From Mycobacteroides chelonae (GTDB lineage Bacteria > Actinomycetota > Actinomycetes > Mycobacteriales > Mycobacteriaceae): a stretch of DNA of 64,000 bases. The position numbers and the translations under genes are program-made. The notes below the pieces were generated by a model. It saw nothing but the letters and a program-made list of their open reading frames with translations, did no database searches and was not told the DNA's origin. The number at the start of each line of letters is the position of its first letter. Within the stretch, counting starts at the first letter, position 1. The DNA is taken from NCBI RefSeq assembly GCF_016767715.1, contig NZ_CP050145.1:62001-126000 (forward strand), written 5' to 3'. This document shows, one piece after another, positions 1 through 9,057 of this stretch.

Positions 1-1017
1 CTCGGAGTTCCTGCGATCCTCGCGACTGTCGTAGCCGCGGACATGGTTGATCACCACCACCATGCGGGGGATCAGATACTCGTACCCCTCGGAAATAAGC
101 CACTCGATCGCGCGGACAGCGCCCTCGGCGCCGACCGGCGTGGCGGCCGCAACCAGCACCACGCCGTTGGCGCACCGCAGCACGCCAGGCATCACCGGAT
201 GCCAGAAGTCCACGCCAGTGTCGGTGAGCAGCAGGCTGTAGAGCCGCTGCAGCCGATTGTGGGCCTGGCTGTAGATATCGGAATTGAGTTCTCCGCGCGG
301 ACGCACCGAATGCGCGTTGGCGGCAAGCACATCCAGGCCGGTCACCGGATTTTGGCCGACGAAGAAGCGCAGATCGAAGTTGCGTTCGGGTTCGTCTTGG
401 GCCAGCACATCGGCGAAGGTGGACGAGGCCGACGGATCAATCCACGATGCCAGGTTGGCCGACTGGCCCGGATCGGCGTCGGTGGCGAGCACCATGTCCT
501 TGCGGCGCAGCTCTGAAAGCACCGAACCGAGGGCCGCGGTGATCATCGTCTTGCCGACGCCGCCGTTTCCGCCCAGGACCGCCAGGGAGTGGATACCCCG
601 CCAAGGGGTGCGCACCACTGCGGTCAGCTCACGAAGCTCGGCCTCTTCACGGGATTCGCCCGGGTTGATGACGCCAAAACTCCCGCGGTACACCCACTTA
701 CGCCAACCAATGGACGCGGGCCGACGCGGTGAGGGCAGAATTTCTGAACGAAGCTGCGCTCCCAAGGCATCGCCGATGGCAGGAGGGAGATCGACATGCG
801 GATCGTGGGGCGGCACGGCATCGACGATGGACAGCGGGCCACGAGGGGGCAGTTGCAGTGGGCGGGGTTCCACTTCGGGCTGGCGCTGTTGCAGCGAGAC
901 GGCTTCGGCGCGCTGCCGTTTGGCGTGCGCGCCCAGCTTGATGGGGATGATGGGTCCGGTCCGGTCGAGGATCTCGTCCTCGGAGCCGTCCGCCGGGGAA
1001 TCGTTGGGCGCACTCAC
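1..1017 (-). CDS. MinD/ParA-like ATPase of the EspI (Rv3876/Rv3860) type, 3' end outside the window
   Basis: Reading the minus strand gives an open frame from a GTG at 1017-1015 (preceded by GGAGGAG) to the window edge, 339 codons with no stop. Residues 1-130 are a Pro-rich low-complexity leader. A Walker A of the MinD/ParA deviant type, GGNGGVGKT, lies at residues 149-157, followed by a DADPGQS-like switch region. The layout of disordered N-terminus, then WRKWVYRGSFGVINPGES, then P-loop matches the ESX-associated EspI/Rv3860/Rv3888c family, which is linked to type VII secretion loci. No ESX core gene is visible in the window, so the partner is unknown. Family call is good; precise orthology is not settled. 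The gene is partial only because the window ends. Confidence 0.75.
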   Translation of the reverse strand, partial: MSAPNDSPADGSEDEILDRTGPIIPIKLGAHAKRQRAEAVSLQQRQPEVEPRPLQLPPRGPLSIVDAVPPHDPHVDLPPAIGDALGAQLRSEILPSPRRPASIGWRKWVYRGSFGVINPGESREEAELRELTAVVRTPWRGIHSLAVLGGNGGVGKTMITAALGSVLSELRRKDMVLATDADPGQSANLASWIDPSASSTFADVLAQDEPERNFDLRFFVGQNPVTGLDVLAANAHSVRPRGELNSDIYSQAHNRLQRLYSLLLTDTGVDFWHPVMPGVLRCANGVVLVAAATPVGAEGAVRAIEWLISEGYEYLIPRMVVVINHVRGYDSREDRRNSE

Positions 1018-1213
1018 GGCAATCTCCTCCTCCACCAGAAGCCGTTTGGCCCCAGCGCTCCGACAGTTTCGATCTGCATCGCGGGCAGCGTGAGACCCGT
1101 CGCATACGCAGTCTCTTATGGTCGTTGCGCGGTTGGCGAGGGCCGTTACCCACCCGTGTCTGAATCGGCATCAAATGGAACGAGGTTGGTATGTAGTCGG
1201 TACCGGCGCTAAA

Positions 1214-1528
1214 TCAGCAGGTCACATCCACATACATGGTCTTGGTGGTCGTGGTGTTGGTGAAGACGCCCGGACGCTTGTTGCTCGGCAGGCCGTAATC
1301 GGATCGCACGGTGGTCTGACCGGGACGCACGCTGCTGGCGGTGCACTGGTTGAGGGCCTTGGATCCGGTCTTGCTGACGATCACGCTGTAGCCCTGTGCC
1401 TGAAGCTCGCTGACGGTCTGTTGGGCGTTGGAGCCGTCGGTCTGAGCGGATGCGGTGCCGAGGGCGAAGCCGAGTGGCGCCAGCGCGAGGGCGGCGGCTG
1501 CGGTTCCGGCGATGATGTACTTCTTCAT
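1214..1528 (-). CDS. Small exported protein with N-terminal signal peptide
   Basis: 104 residues. Residues 1-28 are a classical Sec signal peptide: MKK, a hydrophobic Ala/Leu stretch, and an ASA cleavage motif before Q29. The mature part is about 76 residues with two cysteines (C62 and the last residue C104), compatible with one disulfide, and an alternating ELQAQGYSVIV segment that looks like a small alpha/beta fold reminiscent of a PASTA-like repeat. A good ribosome site (AGGAG) precedes the ATG. It is divergent from the response regulator at 1703, and the 1529-1702 gap carries inverted repeats, so it may belong to that regulon. The function is not recognised. Confidence 0.8.
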   Translation of the reverse strand: MKKYIIAGTAAAALALAPLGFALGTASAQTDGSNAQQTVSELQAQGYSVIVSKTGSKALNQCTASSVRPGQTTVRSDYGLPSNKRPGVFTNTTTTKTMYVDVTC

Positions 1529-1651
1529 GATTTCTCCTGTGCCAGTGAGTCTTTGAGTTGGATCACCGGGTTGCTTGGTGATACTTCAACGATGCGGCGC
1601 GGAGGCCGGAATGTATGTCGGGCGACCGGCTGATACACCGGAGGATCTTGA

Positions 1652-1671
1652 TGTCCCCCAATTGGGGGACA
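1652..1671. promoter_or_regulatory. Perfect 20-bp palindrome in front of the two-component genes
   Basis: TGTCCCCCAATTGGGGGACA reads the same on both strands with no mismatch. It lies 31 bp before the GTG of the response regulator and about 120 bp before the divergent exported-protein gene. NarL/DosR-type regulators bind G-rich dyads of similar size, so autoregulation by the adjacent regulator is the simplest inference. A weaker inverted repeat (ATCACC ... GGTGAT) sits at about 1562-1582 in the same gap. Confidence 0.55.
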
Positions 1672-1702
1672 CACGTGGATTTGGCGTGCCAAGCTTGCGT
1701 TT

Positions 1703-2350
1703 GTGCAGGTGAGCGGCGAACTTGTGCGGGTGGTTGTCGGCGATGATCACCCGCTTTTTCGCGAGGGTGTGGTGCGGGCGCTGACCGGAAGCGGCCAGAT
1801 ATCCGTGGTAGCGGAGGCTCAGGATGGCGCCGGTGCGCTCGCGTTGATCAGAGAGCACCAGCCCGACGTCGCGCTGCTCGATTACCGGATGCCGGAGCTC
1901 GACGGGACGCAGGTGGCGGCTGCCGTGCGCCGCGACGAGCTGCGTACCCGGGTACTGCTGCTCTCGGCGCATGACGACGCGGCGATCGTCTATCACGCGC
2001 TGGCGGAGGGTGCCGCGGGCTTCCTGTCGAAGGAATCCACGCGCGCGGAACTGGTCAGTGCTGTGCTCGACTGCGCGCGGGGCCGGGACGTGGTGACGGC
2101 CAGCCTCACGGCGGGGCTGGCCGGTGAGATCCGCAAGCGCGCACAACCGGCAGGCCCGTCGTTGAGCACGCGTGAACGTGAGGTGCTCCGGATGATCGCC
2201 GACGGGCTCACCGTGCCGGCCATGGCCAAGCAACTGTTCCTGGCTCCGTCCACCGTGAAAACGCACGTGCAGCGGCTGTACGAAAAACTCGGCGTCGGTG
2301 ACCGGGCGGCGGCGGTGGCCGAGGCCATGCGGCGTGGATTGCTCGAGTAG
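1703..2350 (+). CDS. NarL/LuxR-family response regulator
   Basis: About 215 residues from GTG 1703; a GTG at 1724 would give the usual short NarL N-terminus (VRVVVGDDH) and is equally plausible. The receiver domain has the acidic pair GDDH near residue 14, the phospho-acceptor Asp in ALLDYRMPEL (residue 60), the switch Ser in LLLSAH and the conserved Lys in FLSKES. The C-terminus is a LuxR helix-turn-helix (LSTREREVLRMIADGLT ... STVKTHVQRLYEKLGV). The partner kinase starts 2 bp after the stop, so the two form one transcription unit. A perfect palindrome upstream (1652-1671) suggests autoregulation. The input signal is unknown. Confidence 0.93.
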   Translation: MQVSGELVRVVVGDDHPLFREGVVRALTGSGQISVVAEAQDGAGALALIREHQPDVALLDYRMPELDGTQVAAAVRRDELRTRVLLLSAHDDAAIVYHALAEGAAGFLSKESTRAELVSAVLDCARGRDVVTASLTAGLAGEIRKRAQPAGPSLSTREREVLRMIADGLTVPAMAKQLFLAPSTVKTHVQRLYEKLGVGDRAAAVAEAMRRGLLE

Positions 2351-2352
2351 CC

Positions 2353-3537
2353 GTGGCGCTGGAGCGGGTGGCCGGGTACTTCACCGCTGAACCCATGCGC
2401 GTTTCGGCCTGGCTACGTCTGCCCCTGATCGTGCTGATTGTGCTGCTGGGGTCTAACCCGAACATCGAAATGTGGCATGTCGGTGTGTATTACGGGGTAC
2501 TGGCCGTGTACACGGTGTCTGCGATTGTGTGGGTGCTGATCGCGGTGCGCGGACATGTCCCGATGTGGGTGGCCCCTGCCGCCACCGCCGTGGATATCGC
2601 CGCCGTGGTGGCGCTGTGTGTGGCCTCCGGTTACGGCACGTCGGAATTGCTCCCGGTGTTCTTCCTGCTTCCCGTTTCGGTGGCCTTTCAAGAGCGGCCG
2701 GCTGTGACGGCTGTCCTCGGAACCATTACCGCTACAGGGTATTTAGGTGTTCTGGTGTTCTACACCAGGAGTGGCAACATCGACGGTATTCCCGGCGACG
2801 AGTACCTCACCGTTGTGACATTGCTGTGGCTGGCCGCCGCGACCGCCGGAATGTGCTTCGTGCTCAAACGCCGCTCCGAACACGTCGAGCAGCTCTTGCG
2901 CACGCGCGAGCAGCTGGTGCTGGAAGCGATGCGCGCCGAGGAGCGGCACAACCGCGAAGTCGCCGAGCGCTTGCATGACGGCCCGCTGCAGAATCTGCTG
3001 GCGGCACGTCTGGAAATCGAGGAAGTTCTTGAACGACAACCTGATCCGGTGTTGGTGGCGGTGCATGCGTCGTTGCGCGACACGGCAGCGGAATTGCGCG
3101 GCGCGGTGTCGGCCCTGCATCCGCAGGTGCTCGCCGAGCTGGGATTGACGGCGGCGGTCCGTGAGCTCGGCCGACAGTACGCGGCGCGGGGCACCGTCGA
3201 GGTCAGCACTGAGTTGCAGGAAGTGGGCAGTCCCCCGGCGCAGCCGCTGGTGTATCGCGCGGTTAAAGAGCTGTTGACCAATGCGGTTAAGCACGGACGT
3301 GCCAAGAACATTCACGTCGAACTGGCTAGAGATGACGATCTCCTGACGCTGGTGGTCGCCGATGACGGCAACGGCTTCGATCCGCGTGATCTGTCCGCGT
3401 CGGTCGCCGACGGGCACATCGGGCTGGCCTCGCTGACGGTTCCCATCAACGCCGCGGGCGGCGATGTCGCGATCACGTCGGCACCGGGCGCCGGTACCCG
3501 GGTGTGCGTCACGGTGCCGGCCGATATGGCAGCGTAA
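2353..3537 (+). CDS. Membrane sensor histidine kinase, HisKA_3 (NarX/DesK-like)
   Basis: 394 residues starting at GTG 2353, two bases after the response-regulator stop. Residues 20-165 form about five hydrophobic segments with no large extracytoplasmic loop, suggesting sensing of membrane state or a small or lipophilic signal. A short coiled region (residues 168-200) leads to the HisKA_3 dimerisation motif [14 protein letters not shown] with phospho-accepting His208. The HATPase_c domain has the N-box [11 protein letters not shown], then DDGNGFDP and a final [11 protein letters not shown]. The architecture matches kinases that phosphorylate NarL-type regulators, and its partner is immediately upstream. 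Confidence 0.93.
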   Translation: MALERVAGYFTAEPMRVSAWLRLPLIVLIVLLGSNPNIEMWHVGVYYGVLAVYTVSAIVWVLIAVRGHVPMWVAPAATAVDIAAVVALCVASGYGTSELLPVFFLLPVSVAFQERPAVTAVLGTITATGYLGVLVFYTRSGNIDGIPGDEYLTVVTLLWLAAATAGMCFVLKRRSEHVEQLLRTREQLVLEAMRAEERHNREVAERLHDGPLQNLLAARLEIEEVLERQPDPVLVAVHASLRDTAAELRGAVSALHPQVLAELGLTAAVRELGRQYAARGTVEVSTELQEVGSPPAQPLVYRAVKELLTNAVKHGRAKNIHVELARDDDLLTLVVADDGNGFDPRDLSASVADGHIGLASLTVPINAAGGDVAITSAPGAGTRVCVTVPADMAA

Positions 3538-3587
3538 GGGGGAACGCTCGGCACCGAGAGAGCGCGCCCTCAACGGATGGAGAACAG

Positions 3588-4991
3588 GTGTACGACCTCG
3601 TCATCATCGGTTCCGGCAGCGGAAACTCGTTGCCCGATGACCGCTTCGCGGACCAGAAGATCGCGATCGTGGATCGCGGTGTGTACGCGGGCGCCTACGG
3701 TGGCACCTGCCTGAATGTCGGTTGCATACCCACCAAGATGTTCGTCTACCCCGCAGACCTGGCCGACGAGGCCCGTGACGGCTCCCGGCTCGGTGTGGAC
3801 AGCTCGGTGCAGGGAACTCGCTGGGCCGACATCCGTGAACGCGTCTTCGGCAGGATCGACCCGATCGCGGCGGGTGGGTTGCGCTACCGCGTCGAGGACT
3901 GCCCCAACATCACGGTCTTTCAGCAAGAAGCGCGATTCACGGCGCCGGGCACCGATACCGACGGCGACCCGATCCATCGACTCCAGCTGGCGGACGGCAC
4001 GATCCTGGAGGCCCGGCAGGTGGTCATCGCCGCGGGTTCACGTCCGGTCATCCCGCCGGTGATCACCGACAGCGGCGTGGCCTTTCACACCAACGACGAC
4101 ATCATGCGTCTACCGGAGTTACCCGAGCGTGTGGTGATCGTGGGCAGTGGCTTCATCGCCGCCGAGTTCGCGCACGTTTTCAGTGGCTTGGGCTCGGCGG
4201 TCACGGTGATCGCGCGCGGCCCGCGGCTGTTGCGCGCGCAGGATGAGACGATCGCGCAGCGTTTCACCGATGTGGTGTCGGCGCGGTGGGATGTGCGGCT
4301 GAACACAGAAGTGGTGGCCGCTCGCGAGATCGATGGTGCCGGTGTCGAACTGGACCTCACCGACGGATCAACGGTGACGGGCGATGTGCTGCTGGTCGCC
4401 ACCGGACGCACCCCCAACGGTGATCAGCTGAACGTGTCCGCGGCGGGACTGGCGCTCGACGAGCAGGGCCGGGTGCCGGTCGACCAGTACCAGCGCACAC
4501 TGGTGCGCGGCATCTACGCCCTCGGCGATGTGAGTTCGCACTATCTGCTCAAGCACGTGGCCAATCACGAAGCGCGGGTGGTACAGGCGAATCTGCTGTC
4601 CGGCTGGGATTCCCCGACTACCGCCAGCGATCACCGGTTTGTCCCCGGCGCGGTGTTCAGCCGTCCGCAGGTGGCATCGGTGGGGTTGTCAGAGGACCAG
4701 GCGCGGCAACGCGGGATCGACGTGGCGGTCAAGGTGCAGACATACGGCGACATCGCGTACGGATGGGCGATGGAGGACACCGAGGGGCTGTGCAAGCTGG
4801 TCGCCGACCGGTCGACAGGGCTGCTGGTTGGCGCGCACATCGTCGGCTACCAGGCGTCGGCGTTGATCCAATCGCTGATCACCGCGATGAGCTTCTCGAT
4901 ACCGGTGCGCGAGATGGCACGAGGTCAGTACTGGATACACCCGGCGCTGCCCGAGCTGATCGAGAACGCGTTGCTTGGCCTGGAGCTTTAG
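3588..4991 (+). CDS. mtr: Mycothione reductase
   Basis: Flavin-dependent pyridine nucleotide-disulfide reductase that uses NADPH to reduce mycothiol disulfide, the actinobacterial equivalent of glutathione reductase. Seen: FAD dinucleotide motif IIGSGSGNS at the N-terminus, redox-active disulfide [18 protein letters not shown]-binding [13 protein letters not shown], and the C-terminal catalytic HP in [13 protein letters not shown]. Start choice: GTG 3588 with GGAG five bases upstream gives 467 residues, close to the usual 459; longer in-frame starts at 3504 would overlap the kinase gene. It converges on the haem-binding gene with only 6 bp between stops. Confidence 0.93.
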   Translation: MYDLVIIGSGSGNSLPDDRFADQKIAIVDRGVYAGAYGGTCLNVGCIPTKMFVYPADLADEARDGSRLGVDSSVQGTRWADIRERVFGRIDPIAAGGLRYRVEDCPNITVFQQEARFTAPGTDTDGDPIHRLQLADGTILEARQVVIAAGSRPVIPPVITDSGVAFHTNDDIMRLPELPERVVIVGSGFIAAEFAHVFSGLGSAVTVIARGPRLLRAQDETIAQRFTDVVSARWDVRLNTEVVAAREIDGAGVELDLTDGSTVTGDVLLVATGRTPNGDQLNVSAAGLALDEQGRVPVDQYQRTLVRGIYALGDVSSHYLLKHVANHEARVVQANLLSGWDSPTTASDHRFVPGAVFSRPQVASVGLSEDQARQRGIDVAVKVQTYGDIAYGWAMEDTEGLCKLVADRSTGLLVGAHIVGYQASALIQSLITAMSFSIPVREMARGQYWIHPALPELIENALLGLEL

Positions 4992-4997
4992 CCGAGC

Positions 4998-5384
4998 TCA
5001 GCCGGCCATGAACTCGTCGTACGCCGAGGCCAGGCCCGGCGGCAGCACGGTGACATTGCATTCGCGCTGGGCATCACCGATCGGGGCCAGGATGCCGCGC
5101 AGCTCGTGGTACTCGCCGGGGTTGGCGGTGAAGTACGCGCGGATGTTCGCGGCGGCCTGGGCGCGCGGCTGGTCGGGCGCGGCGTCGAGCACCGCCCGTG
5201 CACCGGGGTGACTGTCGAGGTATCCGCGGGCGGCGATCGTTGTCGAGCCGACGGTGTTGGAGAGCCTCTCGCGGCTACAGTCCGGCGCGGCCGACGCCGT
5301 GGGCAATACCGCTGTCGCGGTGATGAAGCCGAGCACACCGGCGGTGCTGGCGGCCCGGCGCATGAGGGTGTGGGAGAGCGTCAT
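4998..5384 (-). CDS. Exported mycobacterial haem-binding (MHB, hemophore-related) protein
   Basis: About 128 residues from ATG 5384 (AAGGA upstream). Residues 1-31 form a Sec signal peptide ending in TASA. The mature protein starts APDCS and holds two cysteines (one at its start, one in QRECNV) plus the family pattern YLDSHPGARAVLDAA ... AAANIRAYFTANPGEY. That pattern is typical of the MHB domain family to which the Mtb Rv0203 hemophore belongs. The expected role is extracellular haem binding or shuttling in the cell envelope. It is probably monocistronic. Confidence 0.85.
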   Translation of the reverse strand: MTLSHTLMRRAASTAGVLGFITATAVLPTASAAPDCSRERLSNTVGSTTIAARGYLDSHPGARAVLDAAPDQPRAQAAANIRAYFTANPGEYHELRGILAPIGDAQRECNVTVLPPGLASAYDEFMAG

Positions 5385-5462
5385 GTCGATGTTTCCTTCG
5401 CTGGGGGCAGTTGCTGATCCCCGATCCACGCGAGGTGTACCCCGTAAACGAGTGCTGAAACA

Positions 5463-6713
5463 TCAGGAGACGAGCGGTACCTCCGAGGCGATCAGGTCCA
5501 GCAGGGCGGGGTAGCGCTTGGCTTCCTTGTGGTTACCCGGCTTGCCGCTGCTGACCACACCGACGGATAGCGCCCGGGCGGGGTCCGCCCACACGGCGAT
5601 GTCCACCAGCCCGGTGTGCCCGAACGCCGCAGGCGAGTTGCGCCCAAATGGTCCGAACCGCTTGGAGCCCAGCATGTATCCGGTCCCCCAGCGCATCGGC
5701 ATGCCGCCGGTTGCCATGTCCGGCCGCAGGCGCCGGGCCGGTGCCGCCGCGGCCCGGATGGTCTCGGGGGACATGATCCGTACCCCATCGAGTTCGCCAC
5801 CCCGGCAGAGGATCTCGGCAAAGCGGGACAGTTCGTTCGCGGTGGAGACGGTGTTGGACGACGGCACCACGCCGGTGAGGAAGAAGGGCTGGTTCGACAT
5901 CGGGATGATCTCGTGCATCGTCCCGCCGACCACCGCCCGGAAGGCCGCGCGCATGGGTGCGGGCAGTGGCTTACCGGTGGGATGGCTCGGTGCCACCAGC
6001 GGCACATCCTCCGGGGCGACACCGTAGTTGGTCCACCGGAACCCAAGGGGATCAAGGATTTCGGTGGCAAGGATGTCGCGGATGCTCTTGCCGGTCGCAC
6101 CGAGCACGATCTCGCGCACCAACGGCCCCCAGGTCAGCGCGTGATACATGTGCACCAGGCCGGGACGGTAAAGCGGGCGCAGCTGGCCGAGCTGTTCGCG
6201 GGTGTACTCACTGTCATCCATCCGGGTGACATCCGGCCGGGGTCCGGTGGGCACCGGGATGCCCGCGCTGTGCGTCAGCACGTGGCGGATGGTGATGCGA
6301 TCCTTGCCGCGGCTGGTGAAGGTGGGCAGGTACTCGCACACACGGTCGTCGAGCGAGAGCGCTCCGCGTTCGATGAGCAGATGCATCACCGTCGTCGAGA
6401 CGGCCTTGGCGGCCGAGTACACGCAAAACGGCGTGTCGGTGGTGACGGGGATCTTCTCGGCGTCGGCCGGATCGGTGGGCCCGTTACCCCAACCATGCCC
6501 GATGGCACGGTTGAGGATCACTTTTCCCTTGTGCCGCAAACACACCTGGATCGCCGGGTGCATACCCGCCTGATACCAGTACCGGGCCGCCTGCCAAATG
6601 CGCTCAACGGCGGCAGGATCGATCTCGGAGTGGTCCTCGGCCTGATCGCCGCTGCCGATGTTCGTCACCGAGTCCAGATCTGCTGGAACCCGTATGCGTC
6701 CGTCGTCAGTCAT
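5463..6713 (-). CDS. Beta-lactamase-fold (class C) serine hydrolase/esterase
   Basis: 416 residues with the serine beta-lactamase/transpeptidase fold. The nucleophile motif SxxK is seen as SAAK in FCVYSAAKAV, and a YxN-type Tyr is likely in MYHALTW. The C-terminal FGHTGLVD gives the HTG that replaces KTG, as in EstB/LipL-type esterases. No signal peptide is present, so it is probably cytoplasmic or cell-associated. Family members cleave short-chain esters and show little lactamase activity. A 56-bp palindromic repeat (6727-6782) separates it from the upstream acyl-CoA dehydrogenase gene. Confidence 0.85.
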   Translation of the reverse strand: MTDDGRIRVPADLDSVTNIGSGDQAEDHSEIDPAAVERIWQAARYWYQAGMHPAIQVCLRHKGKVILNRAIGHGWGNGPTDPADAEKIPVTTDTPFCVYSAAKAVSTTVMHLLIERGALSLDDRVCEYLPTFTSRGKDRITIRHVLTHSAGIPVPTGPRPDVTRMDDSEYTREQLGQLRPLYRPGLVHMYHALTWGPLVREIVLGATGKSIRDILATEILDPLGFRWTNYGVAPEDVPLVAPSHPTGKPLPAPMRAAFRAVVGGTMHEIIPMSNQPFFLTGVVPSSNTVSTANELSRFAEILCRGGELDGVRIMSPETIRAAAAPARRLRPDMATGGMPMRWGTGYMLGSKRFGPFGRNSPAAFGHTGLVDIAVWADPARALSVGVVSSGKPGNHKEAKRYPALLDLIASEVPLVS

Positions 6714-6726
6714 GATGCCCTTTCAC

Positions 6727-6782
6727 CGAGTGTGAATCTCACGAGGAAATTCCGGCCAAACGCCTCGCCAGATTCCCATTCG
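6727..6782. repeat. 56-bp palindromic repeat, copy 1 (degenerate)
   Basis: Starts CGAGTGTGAATCTCACGAGG and ends GATTCCCATTCG. It has the same length, order and central CCGGCC as the element at 26805-26860, but more mismatches between its arms. It sits between two genes on the same strand. Two copies sharing ends and core indicate a dispersed mobile-type palindromic sequence rather than two unrelated terminators. Confidence 0.6.
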
Positions 6783-6808
6783 ACGGTAGCGGCCCGGGCG
6801 GGGTCGGA

Positions 6809-7954
6809 TCAGAAGCCCAGGTCGCGACCGATGAGCTCCTTCATGATCTCGTTGGAACCGGCCCAGATCTTGGTGACGCGCGCGTCCATCCAGGCCCGTG
6901 CGACGCGGTATTCCTTCATGTAGCCGTAGCCACCGTGCAGCTGCACGCAGGCGTCGATGACCTCGTTCTGCACCTGAGAGGACCACCACTTGGCCTTCGC
7001 GGCATCGATCGCCGAGAGCTCGCCCTTGCTGTGCGCGAGCACACCCTGATCGACATACACCTGCGCCGCTTCGAGTTTGGTGACGAGCTCGGCAATGAGG
7101 AACTTGTTGTATTGCAGGCTGCCGATCTGCTGACCGAACGCCTTGCGCTCCTTGGCGTACTCGATCGTCTCCTCGAGTACCGCGGCCGCGTGGGCGATGT
7201 TGGCGACCGCACAGCCCATCCGCTCCTGGGGCAGGCGCTGCATCATGGAGATGAATCCCTGGTTGACCTCGCCGATCACGTTCTCGGCGGGCACCCGCAC
7301 ATCGGTGAAGAACAGTTCGGCGGTATCGGCCTCGGGTTGGCCCACCTTGTCCAGCTTGCGGCCGCGCTCGAAGCCGGGCATGCCCTCTTCGACGGCGAAC
7401 AAGGTGATGCCCTTGGCCTTGAGCTCGGGTGCGGTGCGCGCGGCGACGACGACGAGATCGGCGCGCGCGCCGTTGGTGATGAACGTCTTGGAGCCGTTGA
7501 TGACCCAGTCGTCACCGTCCTTGACCGCGGTGGTCTTGAGGGCCGCCAGATCGGAGCCGCCCGACGGTTCGGTCATGCCGATGGCGGTGATCATCTCGCC
7601 ACTACAGAATTTCGGCAGCCAGCGCTGCTTCTGCTCATCAGTGGTCAGCTCGACCAGGTAGGGGGCGACGATGTCGAAGTGGATGGACATCGAGGAGGCC
7701 AGTGCGGCGCTGGAGCGCGACAGCTCCTCCTGCAGAACCGCGTTGTAGCGGTAGTCGCCGGCACTGCTGCCGCCGAACTCCTCGGGCACGTCGAGCCCCA
7801 GGTAGCCCTGCTTGCCGGCCTCTAGCCACAGCTCGCGGTCGATGTAGCGCTGCTCGATGAAGTTCTCGGCGCGCGGCTCGACGTGGCGCTGCACGAATGT
7901 CTTCACGGACTCCCGGAACGCGTCGTGGTCCTCGGTGTAGATAGTGCGTTGCAT
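6809..7954 (-). CDS. Acyl-CoA dehydrogenase
   Basis: 381 residues from ATG 7954; an upstream in-frame extension exists but would run into the divergent lipoprotein gene. FAD-dependent alpha,beta-dehydrogenation of an acyl-CoA thioester. Seen: AIGMTEPSGGSDL (flavin/substrate loop), VINGSKTFITNGA, the long alpha-helical C-terminal domain and QLHGGYGYMKEY near the end. The catalytic base in this group is the Glu of the GGYGY...E region. Substrate chain length cannot be read from the sequence. It is divergent from the B3-lactamase-like gene with 59 bp between starts. Confidence 0.92.
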   Translation of the reverse strand: MQRTIYTEDHDAFRESVKTFVQRHVEPRAENFIEQRYIDRELWLEAGKQGYLGLDVPEEFGGSSAGDYRYNAVLQEELSRSSAALASSMSIHFDIVAPYLVELTTDEQKQRWLPKFCSGEMITAIGMTEPSGGSDLAALKTTAVKDGDDWVINGSKTFITNGARADLVVVAARTAPELKAKGITLFAVEEGMPGFERGRKLDKVGQPEADTAELFFTDVRVPAENVIGEVNQGFISMMQRLPQERMGCAVANIAHAAAVLEETIEYAKERKAFGQQIGSLQYNKFLIAELVTKLEAAQVYVDQGVLAHSKGELSAIDAAKAKWWSSQVQNEVIDACVQLHGGYGYMKEYRVARAWMDARVTKIWAGSNEIMKELIGRDLGF

Positions 7955-8013
7955 GGTGTTATCGAAGCACGCGTCTAAATCCGCGTGCTCGGGTGTTCGG
8001 TGAGGTGGTAGGG

Positions 8014-8931
8014 ATGGAGATCGTGAAACTGCTCGCCGCCGCCGCTCTCGCTGTCCTCGTCGCGGGCTGCACTGCCTCGCCGGAGGGGCCCGAACAGCAT
8101 GAACACGGGAACTCGCTGACCGCACCGGTGGCGGGAGACCCGATCTGGACGCAGCCGCGTGCGCCCATCCGTGTGCACGGTGACACCTATTACGTCGGGA
8201 CCGAGGGCATCAGTTCGGTGCTGATTCGGACCGACGAGGGTCTGATTCTTCTGGACGTGGGCATGCCGCAATCGGCGCCCCAGGTGGAGGACAACATCCG
8301 CACGCTTGGCTTCGCCGTCGAGGACCTGAAGTACGTGTTGTCCTCGCATACTCACGTCGACCATGCCGGCGGTATCGCCGCGGTGGTCCATGACAGTGGC
8401 GCCACCGCGGTATCGAGCCCTATCGGTGCACAGTCGCTGCGCGCCGGGCACGTGTCCGTCGATGATCCGCAGGCCTCCGATACCGCGAACGCAGCCTTCC
8501 CTGCCGTTGAACGAGTGCGGGAGATTGCCGATGGGGAGGTGCTGAACCTCGGAAATGTTTCGGTGACAGCGCATTTCACGCCGGGCCACACACCCGGAGG
8601 TGTCAGCTGGACCTGGAAATCGTGCGAGGGAGGCCGGTGCCTGGACATGGTCTACGCCGATAGCCTCAATGCTGTCGCCACCGGTAACTACCGTTTTGCG
8701 CCCGGCCACGTGTCCAGGTTCCGGCAGAGCATTCAGACGGTGCGCGCGCTGCCCTGCGACATCTTGTTCTCCGTGCACCCCGAACAAGCCGACGACATCA
8801 CGAAGCTGAACAGGCTCGCGGCGCAACGTGACCCGAATCCGATGATTGACCCGACGGCGTGCACGACGCTCGCCAACACGTTCGACGCGAAGCTGGACAA
8901 GCGGATCGCCGACGAGCAGGCGGCCCGCTAG
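8014..8931 (+). CDS. Lipoprotein with a complete subclass-B3 metallo-beta-lactamase site
   Basis: 305 residues from ATG 8014 (GGTAGGG just upstream). Lipobox LVAGC with lipidated C19, so it is predicted to be anchored to the outer face of the membrane. Zn1 ligands H112 and H114 lie in SHTHVDHAGG and H192 in HFTPGHTPGG. Zn2 ligands are D116, H117 and H255 (LFSVHPEQ). The segments HFTPGHTPGGVSWTW and YADSLNA closely resemble L1-type B3 enzymes. The fold therefore predicts a di-zinc hydrolase; beta-lactamase activity is plausible but not proved, since lactonase-like relatives share the site. A B3-like enzyme in a mycobacterium is unusual. Confidence 0.85.
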   Translation: MEIVKLLAAAALAVLVAGCTASPEGPEQHEHGNSLTAPVAGDPIWTQPRAPIRVHGDTYYVGTEGISSVLIRTDEGLILLDVGMPQSAPQVEDNIRTLGFAVEDLKYVLSSHTHVDHAGGIAAVVHDSGATAVSSPIGAQSLRAGHVSVDDPQASDTANAAFPAVERVREIADGEVLNLGNVSVTAHFTPGHTPGGVSWTWKSCEGGRCLDMVYADSLNAVATGNYRFAPGHVSRFRQSIQTVRALPCDILFSVHPEQADDITKLNRLAAQRDPNPMIDPTACTTLANTFDAKLDKRIADEQAAR

Positions 8932-9038
8932 CGAGGCGGTGCGTCTGCGGTGACGGCGGCATCGATAGCCGGCCCAACGTGACGCTGAACACCCCGTGAA
9001 GTGTGTTTTTCGGTTTGCGATGGCTGCCGTCTTCATCT

Positions 9039-9057
9039 TAGATACAAGTTGTGTCTA
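9039..9057. promoter_or_regulatory. Candidate GntR operator overlapping the gene start
   Basis: TAGATACAAGTTGTGTCTA is a 9-1-9 inverted repeat with one mismatched pair. It covers the first codons of the GntR-family gene and would block expression when bound. FCD-type GntR regulators commonly bind short T-G-T...A-C-A dyads in their own promoters, so autorepression is inferred. Its position suggests a leaderless or very short 5' leader, or a start slightly downstream (GTG 9069). Confidence 0.45.

Noticed and set aside
5616..6923. 435-codon plus-strand open frame
   Set aside because: Antisense to the serine hydrolase; product is low-complexity Arg/Gly/His without motifs, typical of a shadow frame in GC-rich DNA.
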